Below are positions 1-8,904 of a DNA stretch of 64,000 nt, in pieces (position 1 is the first letter of the stretch; each line of letters begins with the position of its first letter). The notes under the pieces were generated by a model, which was given only the letters and a program-made list of their open reading frames with translations, was not told the origin of the DNA and searched no databases. The stretch comes from Pseudomonas putida (GTDB lineage Bacteria > Pseudomonadota > Gammaproteobacteria > Pseudomonadales > Pseudomonadaceae): positions 496,001 through 560,000 of the forward strand of contig NZ_MINI01000038.1 in assembly GCF_002906855.1 (NCBI RefSeq), given 5' to 3'. A program made the translations under genes and the position numbers.

Positions 1-162
1 GCGCGCGGCCATGAGCCGGATCGGTGCTTCGAGCACTTGGGCGAAACGTACATCGAACCAGATGCTGCTCGACATCAACTGGATTACCAGCGTGCCGCTG
101 ACCATGATCAGCAGCAGCTGACCAAACAGCGTGCGTGGCCACAGGCGACGGAGCCAACGCAT
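1..162 (-). CDS. sensor histidine kinase, N-terminal fragment
   Basis: Only the first 54 codons are inside the window; the gene runs off the left edge. The translation begins MRWLRRLWPRTLFGQ and continues into a hydrophobic stretch (LLLIMVSGTLVIQL), a basic start followed by a first membrane helix, as expected for an inner-membrane two-component sensor. It starts one base after the stop codon of the response regulator on the same strand, so the two are almost certainly co-transcribed as a regulator-sensor pair. The kinase domain lies outside the window, so the family assignment rests on the N-terminus and the operon partner. Confidence 0.75.
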   Translation of the reverse strand, partial: MRWLRRLWPRTLFGQLLLIMVSGTLVIQLMSSSIWFDVRFAQVLEAPIRLMAAR

Positions 163-163
163 T

Positions 164-883
164 TCAGCTGTCGGCCTCGGCACGGGCGATGCTCAGCAAA
201 TAGCCTTCGTTGCGGATGGTCAGGATCTGGATGTCGCTGGCCGGCGCACGGCGCAGTTGCTGGCGCAGGCGGCTGATGCACATGTCCACCGAGCGATCGT
301 CAGGGTGGTGATCGCGGCCAAACGCACTGCGTGTCAGCTGATCCCGTGAGACCACGCGGTTGTTGGCCTCCAGCAGTTCTCGCAGCACCCGGTAATCGGA
401 GCGGGGCAGGGTGAGGGTTTCGCCGTCCGGGCGGGTCAGCAGGCGCTTGACGTGGTCGAGGCTGAAACCCGCGAACTGCTGACCTTCGGTTGCTGGCTCT
501 TCGGCAGAACTGTCCAGCCGCTGCGGGCGGCGCAGCACGGCCTTGATGCGGGCGATCAGCTCACGCGGTTCGAACGGCTTGGCCAGGTAGTCATCAGCAC
601 CCACTTCCAGGCCGATGATGCGATCCAGCGTGCTGCCCTTGGCCGACAGCATGATCACTGCCAGACCCGGCGTCGCCTGCAACTGGCGGCATAGGCTCAA
701 GCCATCTTCGCCAGGCAGCATCAGGTCCAGCACCACCAGGTCGACCTTGCTCGCGGCGAGTTGCTTGCGCATGCCATCGCCTTCGGCGGCCGCCAGAACG
801 GTATAGCCGGCATCGGTAAGGTAATCGCAGAGAAGTTCGCGGATCTCGTCGTCATCGTCGACAACCAGCAAGGTTGTGCTCAT
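164..883 (-). CDS. OmpR-family response regulator
   Basis: 239-residue two-component response regulator. The N-terminal receiver domain opens with LLVVDDDDE, has the phosphoacceptor context VVLDLMLPGEDG near residue 50 and the conserved lysine in ADDYLAKPF near residue 100. The C-terminal half is a winged-helix DNA-binding domain of the OmpR/PhoB type, with a typical DRSVDMCISRLR recognition region. I chose the ATG at 883 because it gives the canonical receiver start; an upstream in-frame extension to 967 adds unrelated sequence. It is followed immediately by the sensor kinase gene and is divergent from the siderophore receptor at 1025, separated by about 140 bp, so the receptor may be a target (inference). 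Confidence 0.9.
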   Translation of the reverse strand: MSTTLLVVDDDDEIRELLCDYLTDAGYTVLAAAEGDGMRKQLAASKVDLVVLDLMLPGEDGLSLCRQLQATPGLAVIMLSAKGSTLDRIIGLEVGADDYLAKPFEPRELIARIKAVLRRPQRLDSSAEEPATEGQQFAGFSLDHVKRLLTRPDGETLTLPRSDYRVLRELLEANNRVVSRDQLTRSAFGRDHHPDDRSVDMCISRLRQQLRRAPASDIQILTIRNEGYLLSIARAEADS

Positions 884-1024
884 CGGGGTAAAACACCTGT
901 TCGGGGAGGGCTGGCAGCGCTCGTTACGTTCAATTACATCCCCGTACAAGCCGGGTATGGAGCCCAAAGGGCGGATCTCTAGAATCGTAACAAAAAATCA
1001 TCTGCAAATACGAAGATTTCCCAA

Positions 1025-3322
1025 ATGAATCACAAGAGCGCCATGAACGACTTCACTCCTGTTGTCCGGGGCGGTAGCCGCCTGCACCCGCTTGCCTTCT
1101 TCGTTGCCGTTGCCGTCAGTGGCAACGCCATGGCTGCCGAAAGCCAGCCGCTGGAGCTGGATGCCACGCAGATCGAGGACAGTGCGCTTGTGTCCGTAGA
1201 TGAGACCGGGCAGCTCGGCTACACGGTGGAAAACACCCGCAGCTCCACCGGGCTGAAGCTGACCCCACGGCAAACGCCGCAGTCGGTCACCACCATCACC
1301 CGCCAGCAGATGGACGATCGCGATGTGCATTCCATCGAGCAGGCGTTGGACACCACCCCAGGTGTGAGTGCCACCAAGTCAGAAGTGGGTGGGCGCACCG
1401 ATTTCCGTGCCCGGGGTTATTCGATCAGCAACTGGAAGGTCGATGGCCTGCAGTTCCAGGGTGGTTCCGACTTCAGCGGTGGCGGCAACGCGCTGAACAT
1501 GGACCTCTACGAGCGCATCGATATTGTCCGCGGCGCCAATGGCCTGCTGGGCGGCACCGGCGACCCGTCGGCCACGGTCAACCTGATCCGCAAGGCGCCG
1601 ACCAGAACCTTTGGCGGCAGCGCCTACGCCACCTACGGCAGCTGGGACAAACGCCGCCTGGGCGCCGACCTCAACTTGCCGCTATCTGAAGACGGCCGCC
1701 TGCGCTCGCGCTTCGTCATGACCCAGGGCGACGCCAACTCGTTCCGCGACAACCAGTCCGAACGCTCGCGCGCTGCCCTGGCCAGTTTCGCGTTCGACAT
1801 CGACGACGCCACCACGATTGGCGCCGGCTACCAGTACGAATACAACAAGGTGGTCGGTGGCGGCTGGGGCGCCAACATCCCGATCTGGTACAAGGACGGC
1901 AGCAAGACCGACTTGCCACGCAGCACCAACGTGGTGCCGAGCTGGAGCTTCGGCGAGTACACCACCCGCACCGCCTTCGGCTCGCTGGAGCACCGCTTCG
2001 ACAACGACTGGACCCTGGACCTGAAGGCCGCCCAAAGCACGGCCGAAGTGCTCAACCACCGTGGCCTGGCCAAGGTCAACTCGGCCGGCCGTGGCAGCTA
2101 CGGCGGCTACTGGGACCAGGATGGCAGCGGCGCGGTGCTCAACGGCCTGCACAGCTCCAGTGACACCACCCAGCAGTCCGCGCAGATCGACCTGTCCGGG
2201 CCGTTCCAGCTTTTTGGCCGCACCCACCAGGCAATGGTCGGCTACAACGACAGCCGGACCGTGGCCAGGTCGCCGGAATACAGCTGCACCATGGTCAGCG
2301 ATGACCGCGTCAGCGCGCCATCAGTGGGCTGCCAGTTCCGCGCCAACAACGGCTTTCCGCTTACCGACTGGCACAACGGCGTGGACGGCGACTACGACAT
2401 GATTGCCTCGCGCACCGGTCGCCACAGCAAGACCACCACCCGTTTGCAGGGCATGTACGCGGCCACCCGGTTGAGCATTACCGACCCGCTGTCGGTCATC
2501 GTCGGCGTGCGCACCACCGATTACTCGGCAACCACCAACAGTGTCGCCGGCGTGCGCAGCAACCAACAGAACAACGGCATCGTCACCCCGTACCTGGGCG
2601 CGGTGTACGACCTCAATGACACTTACTCGCTGTATGCCAGCTACACCGACATCTTCAACCCGCAGACGGCCGAGACCGAAAGCGGTACCAAGGTCGAGCC
2701 GATTCGCGGCCAGAGCTACGAAACCGGCATCAAGGGCGAGTGGCTGGACGGGCGCCTGAACGCCTCGGCGGCGTACTTCCGCACCAAGCAACAGAACAAG
2801 GCGGTGCTCGACGACGGCTTGACCACGCCGACCGGTGGTGACGCCTACAAGGCCGGTACCGGGCAGGAAACCGACGGTATCGACCTGGAAATTGCCGGTG
2901 CGTTAACGCCGAACTGGAATGTGTATGCCGGTTATACCTACCTGCACTTCCGCCGCGTGGATAGCGACGGGCGCAGCGACCCGTCGCACCTGTTCAAGGC
3001 TTCGACCACCTATCGCCTGTCCGGCCCGCTGGAGCGCCTGACCCTGGGCGCGGGTGTGAAAGCGCAGACCAATATTCGCGCGATTTCCAGCCCGGCAGGG
3101 CAGCCGGTGAACGGCGTGAGTGCCGGGGCGACCGACGTGAACTGGTCGGGTTATGCGATCTGGAATGCCATGGCCAAATACCAACTGACCGACGACACCT
3201 CGGTGAGCCTCAATGTCGACAACCTGTTCGACAAGCATTACTACGCCCAGTACGGGTTCTACGCCGGGGCGATCTACGGTGACCCGCGCAACATGTCGCT
3301 GACGGTCAGCACCGCGTTTTGA
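1025..3322 (+). CDS. TonB-dependent siderophore receptor
   Basis: 765-residue outer-membrane receptor for ferric siderophores. An N-terminal signal peptide ends near AVSGNAMAAE. The plug domain follows with the family signature TPQSVTTITRQQMDDR and VDGLQFQGG, then a long 22-strand-type barrel ending in the C-terminal aromatic signature (SLTVSTAF). Plug and barrel resemble the FpvA/FhuE/FoxA siderophore-receptor group (hydroxamate or pyoverdine-like ligands), but the ligand cannot be read from sequence. There is no clear STN signalling domain between signal and plug, so it is probably not a sigma-factor transducer. A second ATG at 1043 is an alternative start; neither has a strong ribosome-binding site. 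The adjacent divergent two-component system may regulate it. I saw no convincing Fur box upstream. Confidence 0.9.
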   Translation: MNHKSAMNDFTPVVRGGSRLHPLAFFVAVAVSGNAMAAESQPLELDATQIEDSALVSVDETGQLGYTVENTRSSTGLKLTPRQTPQSVTTITRQQMDDRDVHSIEQALDTTPGVSATKSEVGGRTDFRARGYSISNWKVDGLQFQGGSDFSGGGNALNMDLYERIDIVRGANGLLGGTGDPSATVNLIRKAPTRTFGGSAYATYGSWDKRRLGADLNLPLSEDGRLRSRFVMTQGDANSFRDNQSERSRAALASFAFDIDDATTIGAGYQYEYNKVVGGGWGANIPIWYKDGSKTDLPRSTNVVPSWSFGEYTTRTAFGSLEHRFDNDWTLDLKAAQSTAEVLNHRGLAKVNSAGRGSYGGYWDQDGSGAVLNGLHSSSDTTQQSAQIDLSGPFQLFGRTHQAMVGYNDSRTVARSPEYSCTMVSDDRVSAPSVGCQFRANNGFPLTDWHNGVDGDYDMIASRTGRHSKTTTRLQGMYAATRLSITDPLSVIVGVRTTDYSATTNSVAGVRSNQQNNGIVTPYLGAVYDLNDTYSLYASYTDIFNPQTAETESGTKVEPIRGQSYETGIKGEWLDGRLNASAAYFRTKQQNKAVLDDGLTTPTGGDAYKAGTGQETDGIDLEIAGALTPNWNVYAGYTYLHFRRVDSDGRSDPSHLFKASTTYRLSGPLERLTLGAGVKAQTNIRAISSPAGQPVNGVSAGATDVNWSGYAIWNAMAKYQLTDDTSVSLNVDNLFDKHYYAQYGFYAGAIYGDPRNMSLTVSTAF

Positions 3323-3574
3323 TCAATTGGGGTTGCCTTGCAGGCTATGGCTGGCAAGCGCGGCCCCAGCAAGACATGTGCAAGCCTCTTCTTCTTGCAT
3401 TTCATCCGTAACCATAACGCGCACATGCGCACCGTACGGTTCTTCCATGTGCAAGCCAAAGTAACGGGAGTCGTTGGCATCCCAGAATGCCTCGACCTGC
3501 GCCATGGAGGCATTGGCAAGGAGCACTTCGGCGTTGTGCTCCAGGATGATCGAGTAACGGATTTCGGCATTCAT
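3323..3574 (-). CDS. conserved hypothetical small acidic protein
   Basis: 83-residue protein beginning MNAEIRYSIILEHNAEV, with GLHMEEPYGAHVRVMVTDEMQEEE in the middle. No signal peptide, membrane segment or recognised catalytic motif. Codon use matches the surrounding core genome, supporting a real gene. Its stop codon directly abuts the stop of the convergent siderophore receptor with no spacer. A GTG five codons upstream (3589) is an alternative start; no good ribosome-binding site is visible for either. Function unknown. Confidence 0.6.
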   Translation of the reverse strand: MNAEIRYSIILEHNAEVLLANASMAQVEAFWDANDSRYFGLHMEEPYGAHVRVMVTDEMQEEEACTCLAGAALASHSLQGNPN

Positions 3575-3890
3575 TGCAGAGGGGCTCACAACGGCGGATT
3601 GAATAAATGGACGGGCGGGTAAATCGCGATGCCATTATGCCAACCTGCTCATTTTCGATCTTCGCCACTCGTCGCACGGCGTAGTCTGTCGTCGGCAATC
3701 GATTTGCAGAGGCTTGCTCAACGAGTTGTCGAAACTATCCCAATCCTCCCCAAACAACTCCACCGGATGCATAGTCCGGTCTGCTCCATTGCCACAGGCC
3801 AGAGCCTTGGCCGGGCAATACTGATCAGCTCCCACACCGATCGTGTTGGCTTCAAGGCAATTGATTCGGCAGCCCCCGGGCGCTGAAAAC
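3575..3890. other. region without a confident gene
   Basis: About 315 bp between the small hypothetical gene and a terminator. An open frame on the minus strand (3635-3892, 85 residues, containing MHPVELFGEDWDSFDNS) has a partly coding-like stretch but no ribosome-binding site and poor codon bias at its ends; I do not call it a gene. It may be a decayed gene or a short species-specific protein. Confidence 0.3.
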
Positions 3891-3920
3891 AAAAAAGGCC
3901 CACCTTTCGGTGAGCCTTTT
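3891..3920 (-). terminator. rho-independent terminator, probable ancestral end of tRNA-Thr transcript
   Basis: On the minus strand: AAAAGGCTCACC, loop GAAA, GGTGGGCCTTTT with one mismatch, followed by a T-run. It lies just 11 bp from the 17-bp copy of the tRNA-Thr 3' end at 3931-3947. Before the island inserted, this hairpin would have sat directly downstream of tRNA-Thr and ended its transcript. The stem is also usable from the plus strand. Confidence 0.75.
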
Positions 3921-3930
3921 GAGTATTGCG

Positions 3931-3947
3931 TATGGTGCCGGCACCAG
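3931..3947. repeat. distal attachment site (17-bp duplication of tRNA-Thr 3' end)
   Basis: TATGGTGCCGGCACCAG is identical to 8730-8746 at the 3' end of tRNA-Thr; identity stops on both sides (G versus A before, A versus G after). This is the pattern left by site-specific integration into a tRNA 3' end. Confidence 0.85.
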
Positions 3948-4149
3948 ACGTACGGTTACAGCCGCCCGGGCTAGTATTTCCGGCTGCCTGGAATTCTGTG
4001 GAAAATTAAGCGTATCTCAAAAAGTCACTATAAATTGTTCGGTTGGTCATGGCTTCCTGTGGAATCGAATTCGGGATTTATTGGCTTGTTCAGCTGCGCG
4101 ACGTCGCCTGATAGAGCGATAGATAGTCGATGCTTAAGAGAGATCTGTG

Positions 4150-4184
4150 AGTGCCCGCCACCACAATCGATGGTGACAGGCACT
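4150..4184 (-). terminator. possible terminator downstream of the OLD-like gene
   Basis: An imperfect hairpin pairs AGTGCC with GGCACT and an inner CACCA with TGGTG around CAATCGA. It lies about 65 bp past the stop of the OLD-like gene. There is no clear T-run, so this is tentative. The rest of 3948-4247 shows no supported gene. Confidence 0.3.
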
Positions 4185-4247
4185 AAACGTATCAATCAGC
4201 TAATCTGTTTCAGATACTCATGCGAGAGTATAAGAGAAATTTGAAAT

Positions 4248-6101
4248 CTAACGTAATGTGCTCTCGACGGCTTTGATTACATCATCTCCACGGCTAATGT
4301 ACATCGGGAAGCCGCTGACGTTAAGAATTTTGCTTTGTAGCTTGACTACTAGCTTGTCATCTTCGATGGATAGATCAAAAATCCCAGACTTTTCTCTGAG
4401 TATCGTTTTTGAGAGGATTTTTATTTCTTGTGTTGTTGTGCCGGCATTAAGTTTAGCCATCGCGGGTGCTGCAATGGATAACAGTAAGTCACGTAATGAT
4501 TCTGCCTCGCTAATTTGGTCTGCCAGAGACGCAAATTTAATGCATCTAACCATTTCAGGGAAGTTTTCATAAATATCTTTACTGTCGAGAGTGTCAAGGT
4601 GAGAAATTTCATCAACGGCAGCGCTTGGTTTCCCTTCCGAGGTAAGTCGATCTGAATGCTTGTAATAAGACTCTACCGCACCTTTTCGCAATATGAAGCA
4701 TCCTGCCAGTTCTAGTAGGTCGAGTATCGCTTCGATTCGACGCTTTATTGTGTTCCACTCTGCTCCTGATTTAAGCTCGTTTAACTTGCTGTCACCAAGT
4801 TCGAATAATGAGCAAAAGCACGCTCGTTTTTTTGCCTGAGCGTCACCAATATCTTTTCTGTTAATCCAATAAGGATGACTAACTGCGATGGCAGAAATGT
4901 CATCCCAGGATTTGATCACTAGACTGCAAAAATCATTGTACACAGTAGTAGCAAGCTGCGTGGCCGACTGAGCTCCAGTAGCGATTGCTTTTCGATTAGC
5001 CTCTTCGCAGTCCTTGAGGAAATAATTTGTAAGATCTAAGCCGTCAGCGAAAGCATCTGCATCTGCTAAAACTATTGGCGTCTTTCCTAAGAGCTTCATG
5101 AATTTCGAAACTACGGGCATCTGGCCCGTGCCGATCACCGGTAGTATCTGAGAGCCAGCAGCCTCTAGATGTAGTTCCAATTTCTGAGAGATGAAACTGC
5201 AAAGAAGCATATCTGACGGCCCCTCAACGAGCAGCGGTCTGCGAGAGAAAAGTGAAAGCTTGTGCTCTTGGCCCAAACGGGCGACCAAAGTTTGCAGTTT
5301 TTGATTTTTTAACTCTCCTGCAGACGGATCAACCTGGACAGGTGGTAGGCCGAGGTCGTGACAAAATAGTAATGATAATAGGTCATCGCACTTTAGTACT
5401 CTCAACATTTCTGTTGAGTGGGTAGCTATTAAAATTATTTTTTTGAAACTTCCTTCCGAGGGGTGGCCAGAGGCCGATATTATTTCATTTAGTAGGAATG
5501 CTTGGAGTTGCGGGTGTAATGAAACTTCAGGTTCGTCGAGTAGCAATGCTCCAACATCATCATCGTATAGGGCGGCCAATATCCCAACGAGGTGAAGTAA
5601 TCCGGAAGCTTCTCTTCCAGATGAATATGGTTGATCTTCTCCGTCTAATCTCGCAAAGGAAACTTTTAAACTCCCGCCGTCCCATTCTATTAATATGTCC
5701 CTTTTGAAGAGCTTCCTAAGCCGTTCTTGCACTTTAATAAGTATGTCAGCTCTTTCGGAGAGGGTTTGAAAATCTCCCTCTAGGGTCTCAATATTATGTC
5801 GGCGAACAACATCGCTCTTGCTTCCAAATTGGGCGCTATTATATGGCGGATAGCCGCCGTGGTGACCGTTGTAATCTGATCTGTACTGCTCAAGTAATCC
5901 CATTCTGCCCGCAGAGAGAAATCTGACTTTTTTGTCTTTGGTATGTGAAATTAATGAGTTTTTCAGGGCCCTTAGTAAATGTGTCTTCCCGCTCCCGTTA
6001 GGTCCTATTAAAACAGTTAGCCCGCTCCGTAAGGTAACGGATCTATCGTAGTTTCCATTGTGGCTTTCAATATTTACATTTAAATTGATTGGGAATGTCA
6101 T
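4248..6101 (-). CDS. OLD-like ATPase with TOPRIM nuclease domain, candidate anti-phage defence protein
   Basis: 617 residues. The N-terminal ABC/SMC-type ATPase has Walker A GPNGSGKT at residues 33-40, a signature-like SSGREASGLLHL near 160-171, Walker B ALLLDEPEVSLH near 185-196 and a switch histidine in IATHSTE near 226-231. A TOPRIM domain follows, with the glutamate in LLVEGPSDM (about 290-298) and the DxD in VLADADAFADG (about 344-354), then roughly 260 residues of unassigned C-terminus. This ATPase plus TOPRIM order is that of OLD-family nucleases, which include GajA of Gabija; fused PARIS proteins are an alternative. No UvrD-like partner helicase is present. The gene is clearly richer in A/T than its neighbours, pointing to horizontal acquisition. 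It is the only intact protein cargo of the island. Confidence 0.8.
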   Translation of the reverse strand: MTFPINLNVNIESHNGNYDRSVTLRSGLTVLIGPNGSGKTHLLRALKNSLISHTKDKKVRFLSAGRMGLLEQYRSDYNGHHGGYPPYNSAQFGSKSDVVRRHNIETLEGDFQTLSERADILIKVQERLRKLFKRDILIEWDGGSLKVSFARLDGEDQPYSSGREASGLLHLVGILAALYDDDVGALLLDEPEVSLHPQLQAFLLNEIISASGHPSEGSFKKIILIATHSTEMLRVLKCDDLLSLLFCHDLGLPPVQVDPSAGELKNQKLQTLVARLGQEHKLSLFSRRPLLVEGPSDMLLCSFISQKLELHLEAAGSQILPVIGTGQMPVVSKFMKLLGKTPIVLADADAFADGLDLTNYFLKDCEEANRKAIATGAQSATQLATTVYNDFCSLVIKSWDDISAIAVSHPYWINRKDIGDAQAKKRACFCSLFELGDSKLNELKSGAEWNTIKRRIEAILDLLELAGCFILRKGAVESYYKHSDRLTSEGKPSAAVDEISHLDTLDSKDIYENFPEMVRCIKFASLADQISEAESLRDLLLSIAAPAMAKLNAGTTTQEIKILSKTILREKSGIFDLSIEDDKLVVKLQSKILNVSGFPMYISRGDDVIKAVESTLR

Positions 6102-6779
6102 TGCTCGTCTCTGTTGTCGATGGCAAAGGGTTTAGGGCTGACTATTGTGCTGCCGGTTGTGGGTTGTTTTTTTGATTTCGTTTTTACTCGCTGGCGCCGT
6201 GCCCGTCCGAGCTGCACCATTTGACGAATGCCTACAAACGTTCACAGTCTGCTGTAGCCGTACGATAGTGGCCACTGCAGAACATGTTTTTCTGCGAATG
6301 TGGGCCTTGATGCCTGTCGTAGCCGAGATTACGCCTCCCACTACCTACCAATGCCATGGCGGTCATCTAAGTATCCGTTCTCCGATCCCAGCCCCACGTC
6401 ATCCCGCCGAGAATGTTGAGTGTTATCAGGGATCAAGGCCCCTGCGACCTGTGGGGAATATCCTCTACGCGGGACTGGCGGCTCCTTACGACCGGGAGCA
6501 AGGGCTTCTCGTGATCTGGCCTCCTGAGCACCGTTACCGGTGGGCGGGTGGAGGGCGCATTGGCTGACTAGACCAGTGCCGCGAGATCCTGAGCCAGGTG
6601 CAAGCAGCAATGCGATGACCGGGGCATGCCTGATTGTCAGTCAGGTGCAGTCCATTCCGTGGTCTGCGGCACCATCACCTGCATGGCTGTTGCTGGTGAC
6701 ATCGGCGTTTGTCACGCCGATTGTCACGAGGGGGGATGCCGCAAAGCCTCGTGCGATCAGGGCTGCAGCAATGTCAGAA

Positions 6780-6813
6780 GTGCCCGTCTCTTTCCAGAGA
6801 AAGAGACGGGCAC
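6780..6813. repeat. perfect 15-bp inverted repeat, 4-nt loop
   Basis: GTGCCCGTCTCTTTC, loop CAGA, then GAAAGAGACGGGCAC. No T-run follows on either strand, so it is not a standard terminator. It lies in the gene-poor island segment and is unlike the host REP family. Confidence 0.8.
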
Positions 6814-7168
6814 AGGTTGGCGCAATGTTCGGCCAAACGGATAGGTTGTTCCAGGGCAGCGAGGTACGGTGTATCGGCGCACGAGCACCATATGTGTAAG
6901 AGCATCCATCACAAGGGTAGTGACCGGGCGAGCTGCCGGATGCGAATCGCCCTTGGGGAGAACCACCGCGGGAGCGGCGTGACCTTGAAGGTTCGGGTCA
7001 CCTGGGGTGCTGTCAACGACAGCATTTGCAACAACAGTTCTACGCCTGTGGATAATTTTGGTCAACGCCCCATTCCTCGTGGCCTCTGGGGTTGTGCATG
7101 AATTTATCCACCGGTGGAAATCAGTGGTATCCAAAGGATTCGTCTCGGTTTTTAGCTTTGCAAAGTGA

Positions 7169-7213
7169 GGTCCATCCAAACAGGGCGGCTTTGCAGCCCT
7201 GTTTGGATGGACC
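7169..7213. repeat. perfect 18-bp inverted repeat, 9-nt loop
   Basis: GGTCCATCCAAACAGGGC, nine bases (GGCTTTGCA), then GCCCTGTTTGGATGGACC. It lies 36 bp past the stop codon of the integrase remnant. It lacks a T-run. It could end integrase transcription, or be a structured element such as a transposon end or recombination site. Confidence 0.8.
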
Positions 7214-7248
7214 CGAATTAAAGAGCGGCCAACGGTGTTCTGGAAGGT

Positions 7249-8567
7249 TCACCGACGATTGAATGCGCCACGCCCACTTGGCAAGGGGGTGATGTTGTCC
7301 CCAGATGGATGGGCAAACTCATGTGGAGTGACATGCCCCGATCTGTTGGCATCGATGTAATTGCTCCACCACGCCATGATCAGCCTGCTCTGCTCCAAAA
7401 ATTCGGCCTTGTGGATATAGGCGGCGCGCACGCGATTGCGTTCCTTGTGGCTCATCTGCCGCTCAATAGCCGCGTCTGTCCACAGCCCTGATTCCAGCAA
7501 GGCGCTACAGGCCATGGTCCTGAATCCATGCCCGCATACTTCCTTGGATGTGTCGTAGCCGATGTTGCGCAGTACCTGATTAACCGTGTTCTCTGACATT
7601 GGCTTCCAGTACTTGTGGTCACCGGGCAACACCAGTTCGGAGAAGCGACTCAAGCCGCGCAGCCGTTCAAGGATCGCAATGACTTGGGGAGAGAGCGGCA
7701 CCATCTGTATATCTCCGCTCATCTTGGTGCCACGGGTGGAATTGCGTACGCCGTCGATGGGCTTGCGGGTGTCAGGAATTTCCCACATCGCCCTTTGCAG
7801 GTCGAACTCATCCCAGCGCGCAAAGCGCAGTTCGCTGGAGCGCACGAACACGTGCAGCGACAGCAGTACAGCCTGCTTGGTTAGCTCACGACCGTTGTAG
7901 TTGTCGATCCGGCTGAGTAGTTCAGGGAGGCGGTTGAGTGAGAGGGCAGGGCGGTGCACGGTACGCGGGGCATGAATCGACCCTGCCAGATCGAGCGCCG
8001 GATTCTGGCTGATCTGCCGCGCCCCGCATGATCGTGGAGAGATAGTTCTGCACACGCAGGGCAACGTCCATGGTGCCGCGCTCCTTGATACGCAGAGTGA
8101 CCTCCAGCAGATCATGGGTATCAAGCTCAGCGATTGGGCGTTGGCCTATCAGGGGGAAGACGTGGGTGCGCAATCGGCTCATGACGGTTTTGGCGTGTCC
8201 CTCCGTCCAGCGCAGCGACATTTCGGCGTGCCACTCCAGGGCGACGGTTTCGAAAAGCAGGGAAGCTCGTTGAGCAGCTAGCTTCGCTTTGCTTCTTCTC
8301 TTCCATCGGGTCGAGGTTGTCGATCAACAGGGCCTTGGCTTCATCGCGCTTGGTCCTCGCTACGGCCAGCGAGATGATGGGGTAGTTGCCGATGATCAGC
8401 GTGCCTTCTTTGCCGCTGGGCTTGAAGTAGCGCAATCGCCACGTTTTCACGCCATTGGGTTTCACGAAGAGGTACATGCCGCCACCGTCGAACAGCTTGT
8501 AGGCACGTTCGCGAGGTTTCGCCGTACGGCATTTGAGGTCGCTGAGAGGAACGGCTAGACGTGGCAT
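7249..8567 (-). pseudogene. P4-type tyrosine integrase, disrupted by two frameshifts
   Basis: The N-terminal part (8567 to about 8280) reads MPRLAVPLSDLKCRTAKPRE and on through the Arm-type DNA-binding domain of P4-like integrases. Near 8275-8285 the frame is lost; the next frame carries the core-binding part (KLAAQRASLLFETVALEWH, RLRTHVFPLIGQRPI). Near 8020-8030, at GGCGCGGCAG, the frame shifts again into the catalytic domain (ARQISQNPALDLAG, RSSELRFARWDE, HGFRTMACSALLE and a final AAYIHKAE with the probable tyrosine). All catalytic elements are recognisable, so inactivation looks recent. Two independent shifts argue against programmed frameshifting; sequencing error is a formal alternative. 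Confidence 0.85.
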
Positions 8568-8662
8568 AAGGGTACGTTCTCCATGCAGGCAAGACGCTGT
8601 ACCCTAAAAATACCCCCGGAGATGGGGTATTCTGTTGGATCCCGACGGAGGGTCCTGGAACG

Positions 8663-8688
8663 AAAAAACCCGCCAAAGGGCGGGTTTT
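8663..8688 (-). terminator. terminator downstream of tRNA-Thr
   Basis: On the minus strand AAAACCCGCCC TTT GGCGGGTTTT is followed by further Ts: a strong GC stem with a T-run, about 45 bp past the 3' end of tRNA-Thr. It lies inside the island, so the element probably supplied a replacement terminator for the tRNA. Confidence 0.8.
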
Positions 8689-8731
8689 AGGGGCTTCCAA
8701 GGCATTCGGTGGAACGCGATGGAGCTGGATA

Positions 8732-8807
<76 letters not shown>

Positions 8808-8904
8808 AATGGGGCGTCATTATAACGATCGGTTGGCGCCTGTAAACCACTTCCTTGCGAAAGCGTGAAAATAGCCTAAGTCACCGGCCCAAAAGGATAT
8901 TTTC

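Larger units (their letters stand above)
6102..7248. other. gene-poor island segment, probably decayed
   Basis: About 1.15 kb inside the island between the OLD-like gene and the integrase. Its composition is near the genome average, unlike the OLD-like gene. Several open frames exist (for example 6145-6567 plus, from a TTG; 6757-7179 minus) but none has a convincing start signal, domain or consistent codon bias. It contains two perfect inverted repeats (6780-6813, 7169-7213) and a perfect DnaA-box-like TGTGGATAA at 7047-7055. It may hold remnants of earlier cargo or a non-coding element. Confidence 0.5.

Noticed and set aside
884..1024. Fur box upstream of the siderophore receptor
   Set aside because: No convincing match to the GATAATGATAATCATTATC pattern.
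3635..3892. 85-codon minus-strand frame next to the ancestral terminator
   Set aside because: Codon bias is inconsistent and there is no start signal; kept only as a note on the region.
6145..6567. 140-codon frame with a signal-peptide-like start inside the island
   Set aside because: Starts with TTG, has no ribosome-binding site, and loses any protein-like character after about 25 residues.
7249..8567. Programmed frameshifting in the integrase
   Set aside because: Two separate shifts are needed and neither site has a slippery heptamer with a downstream structure that I can see.
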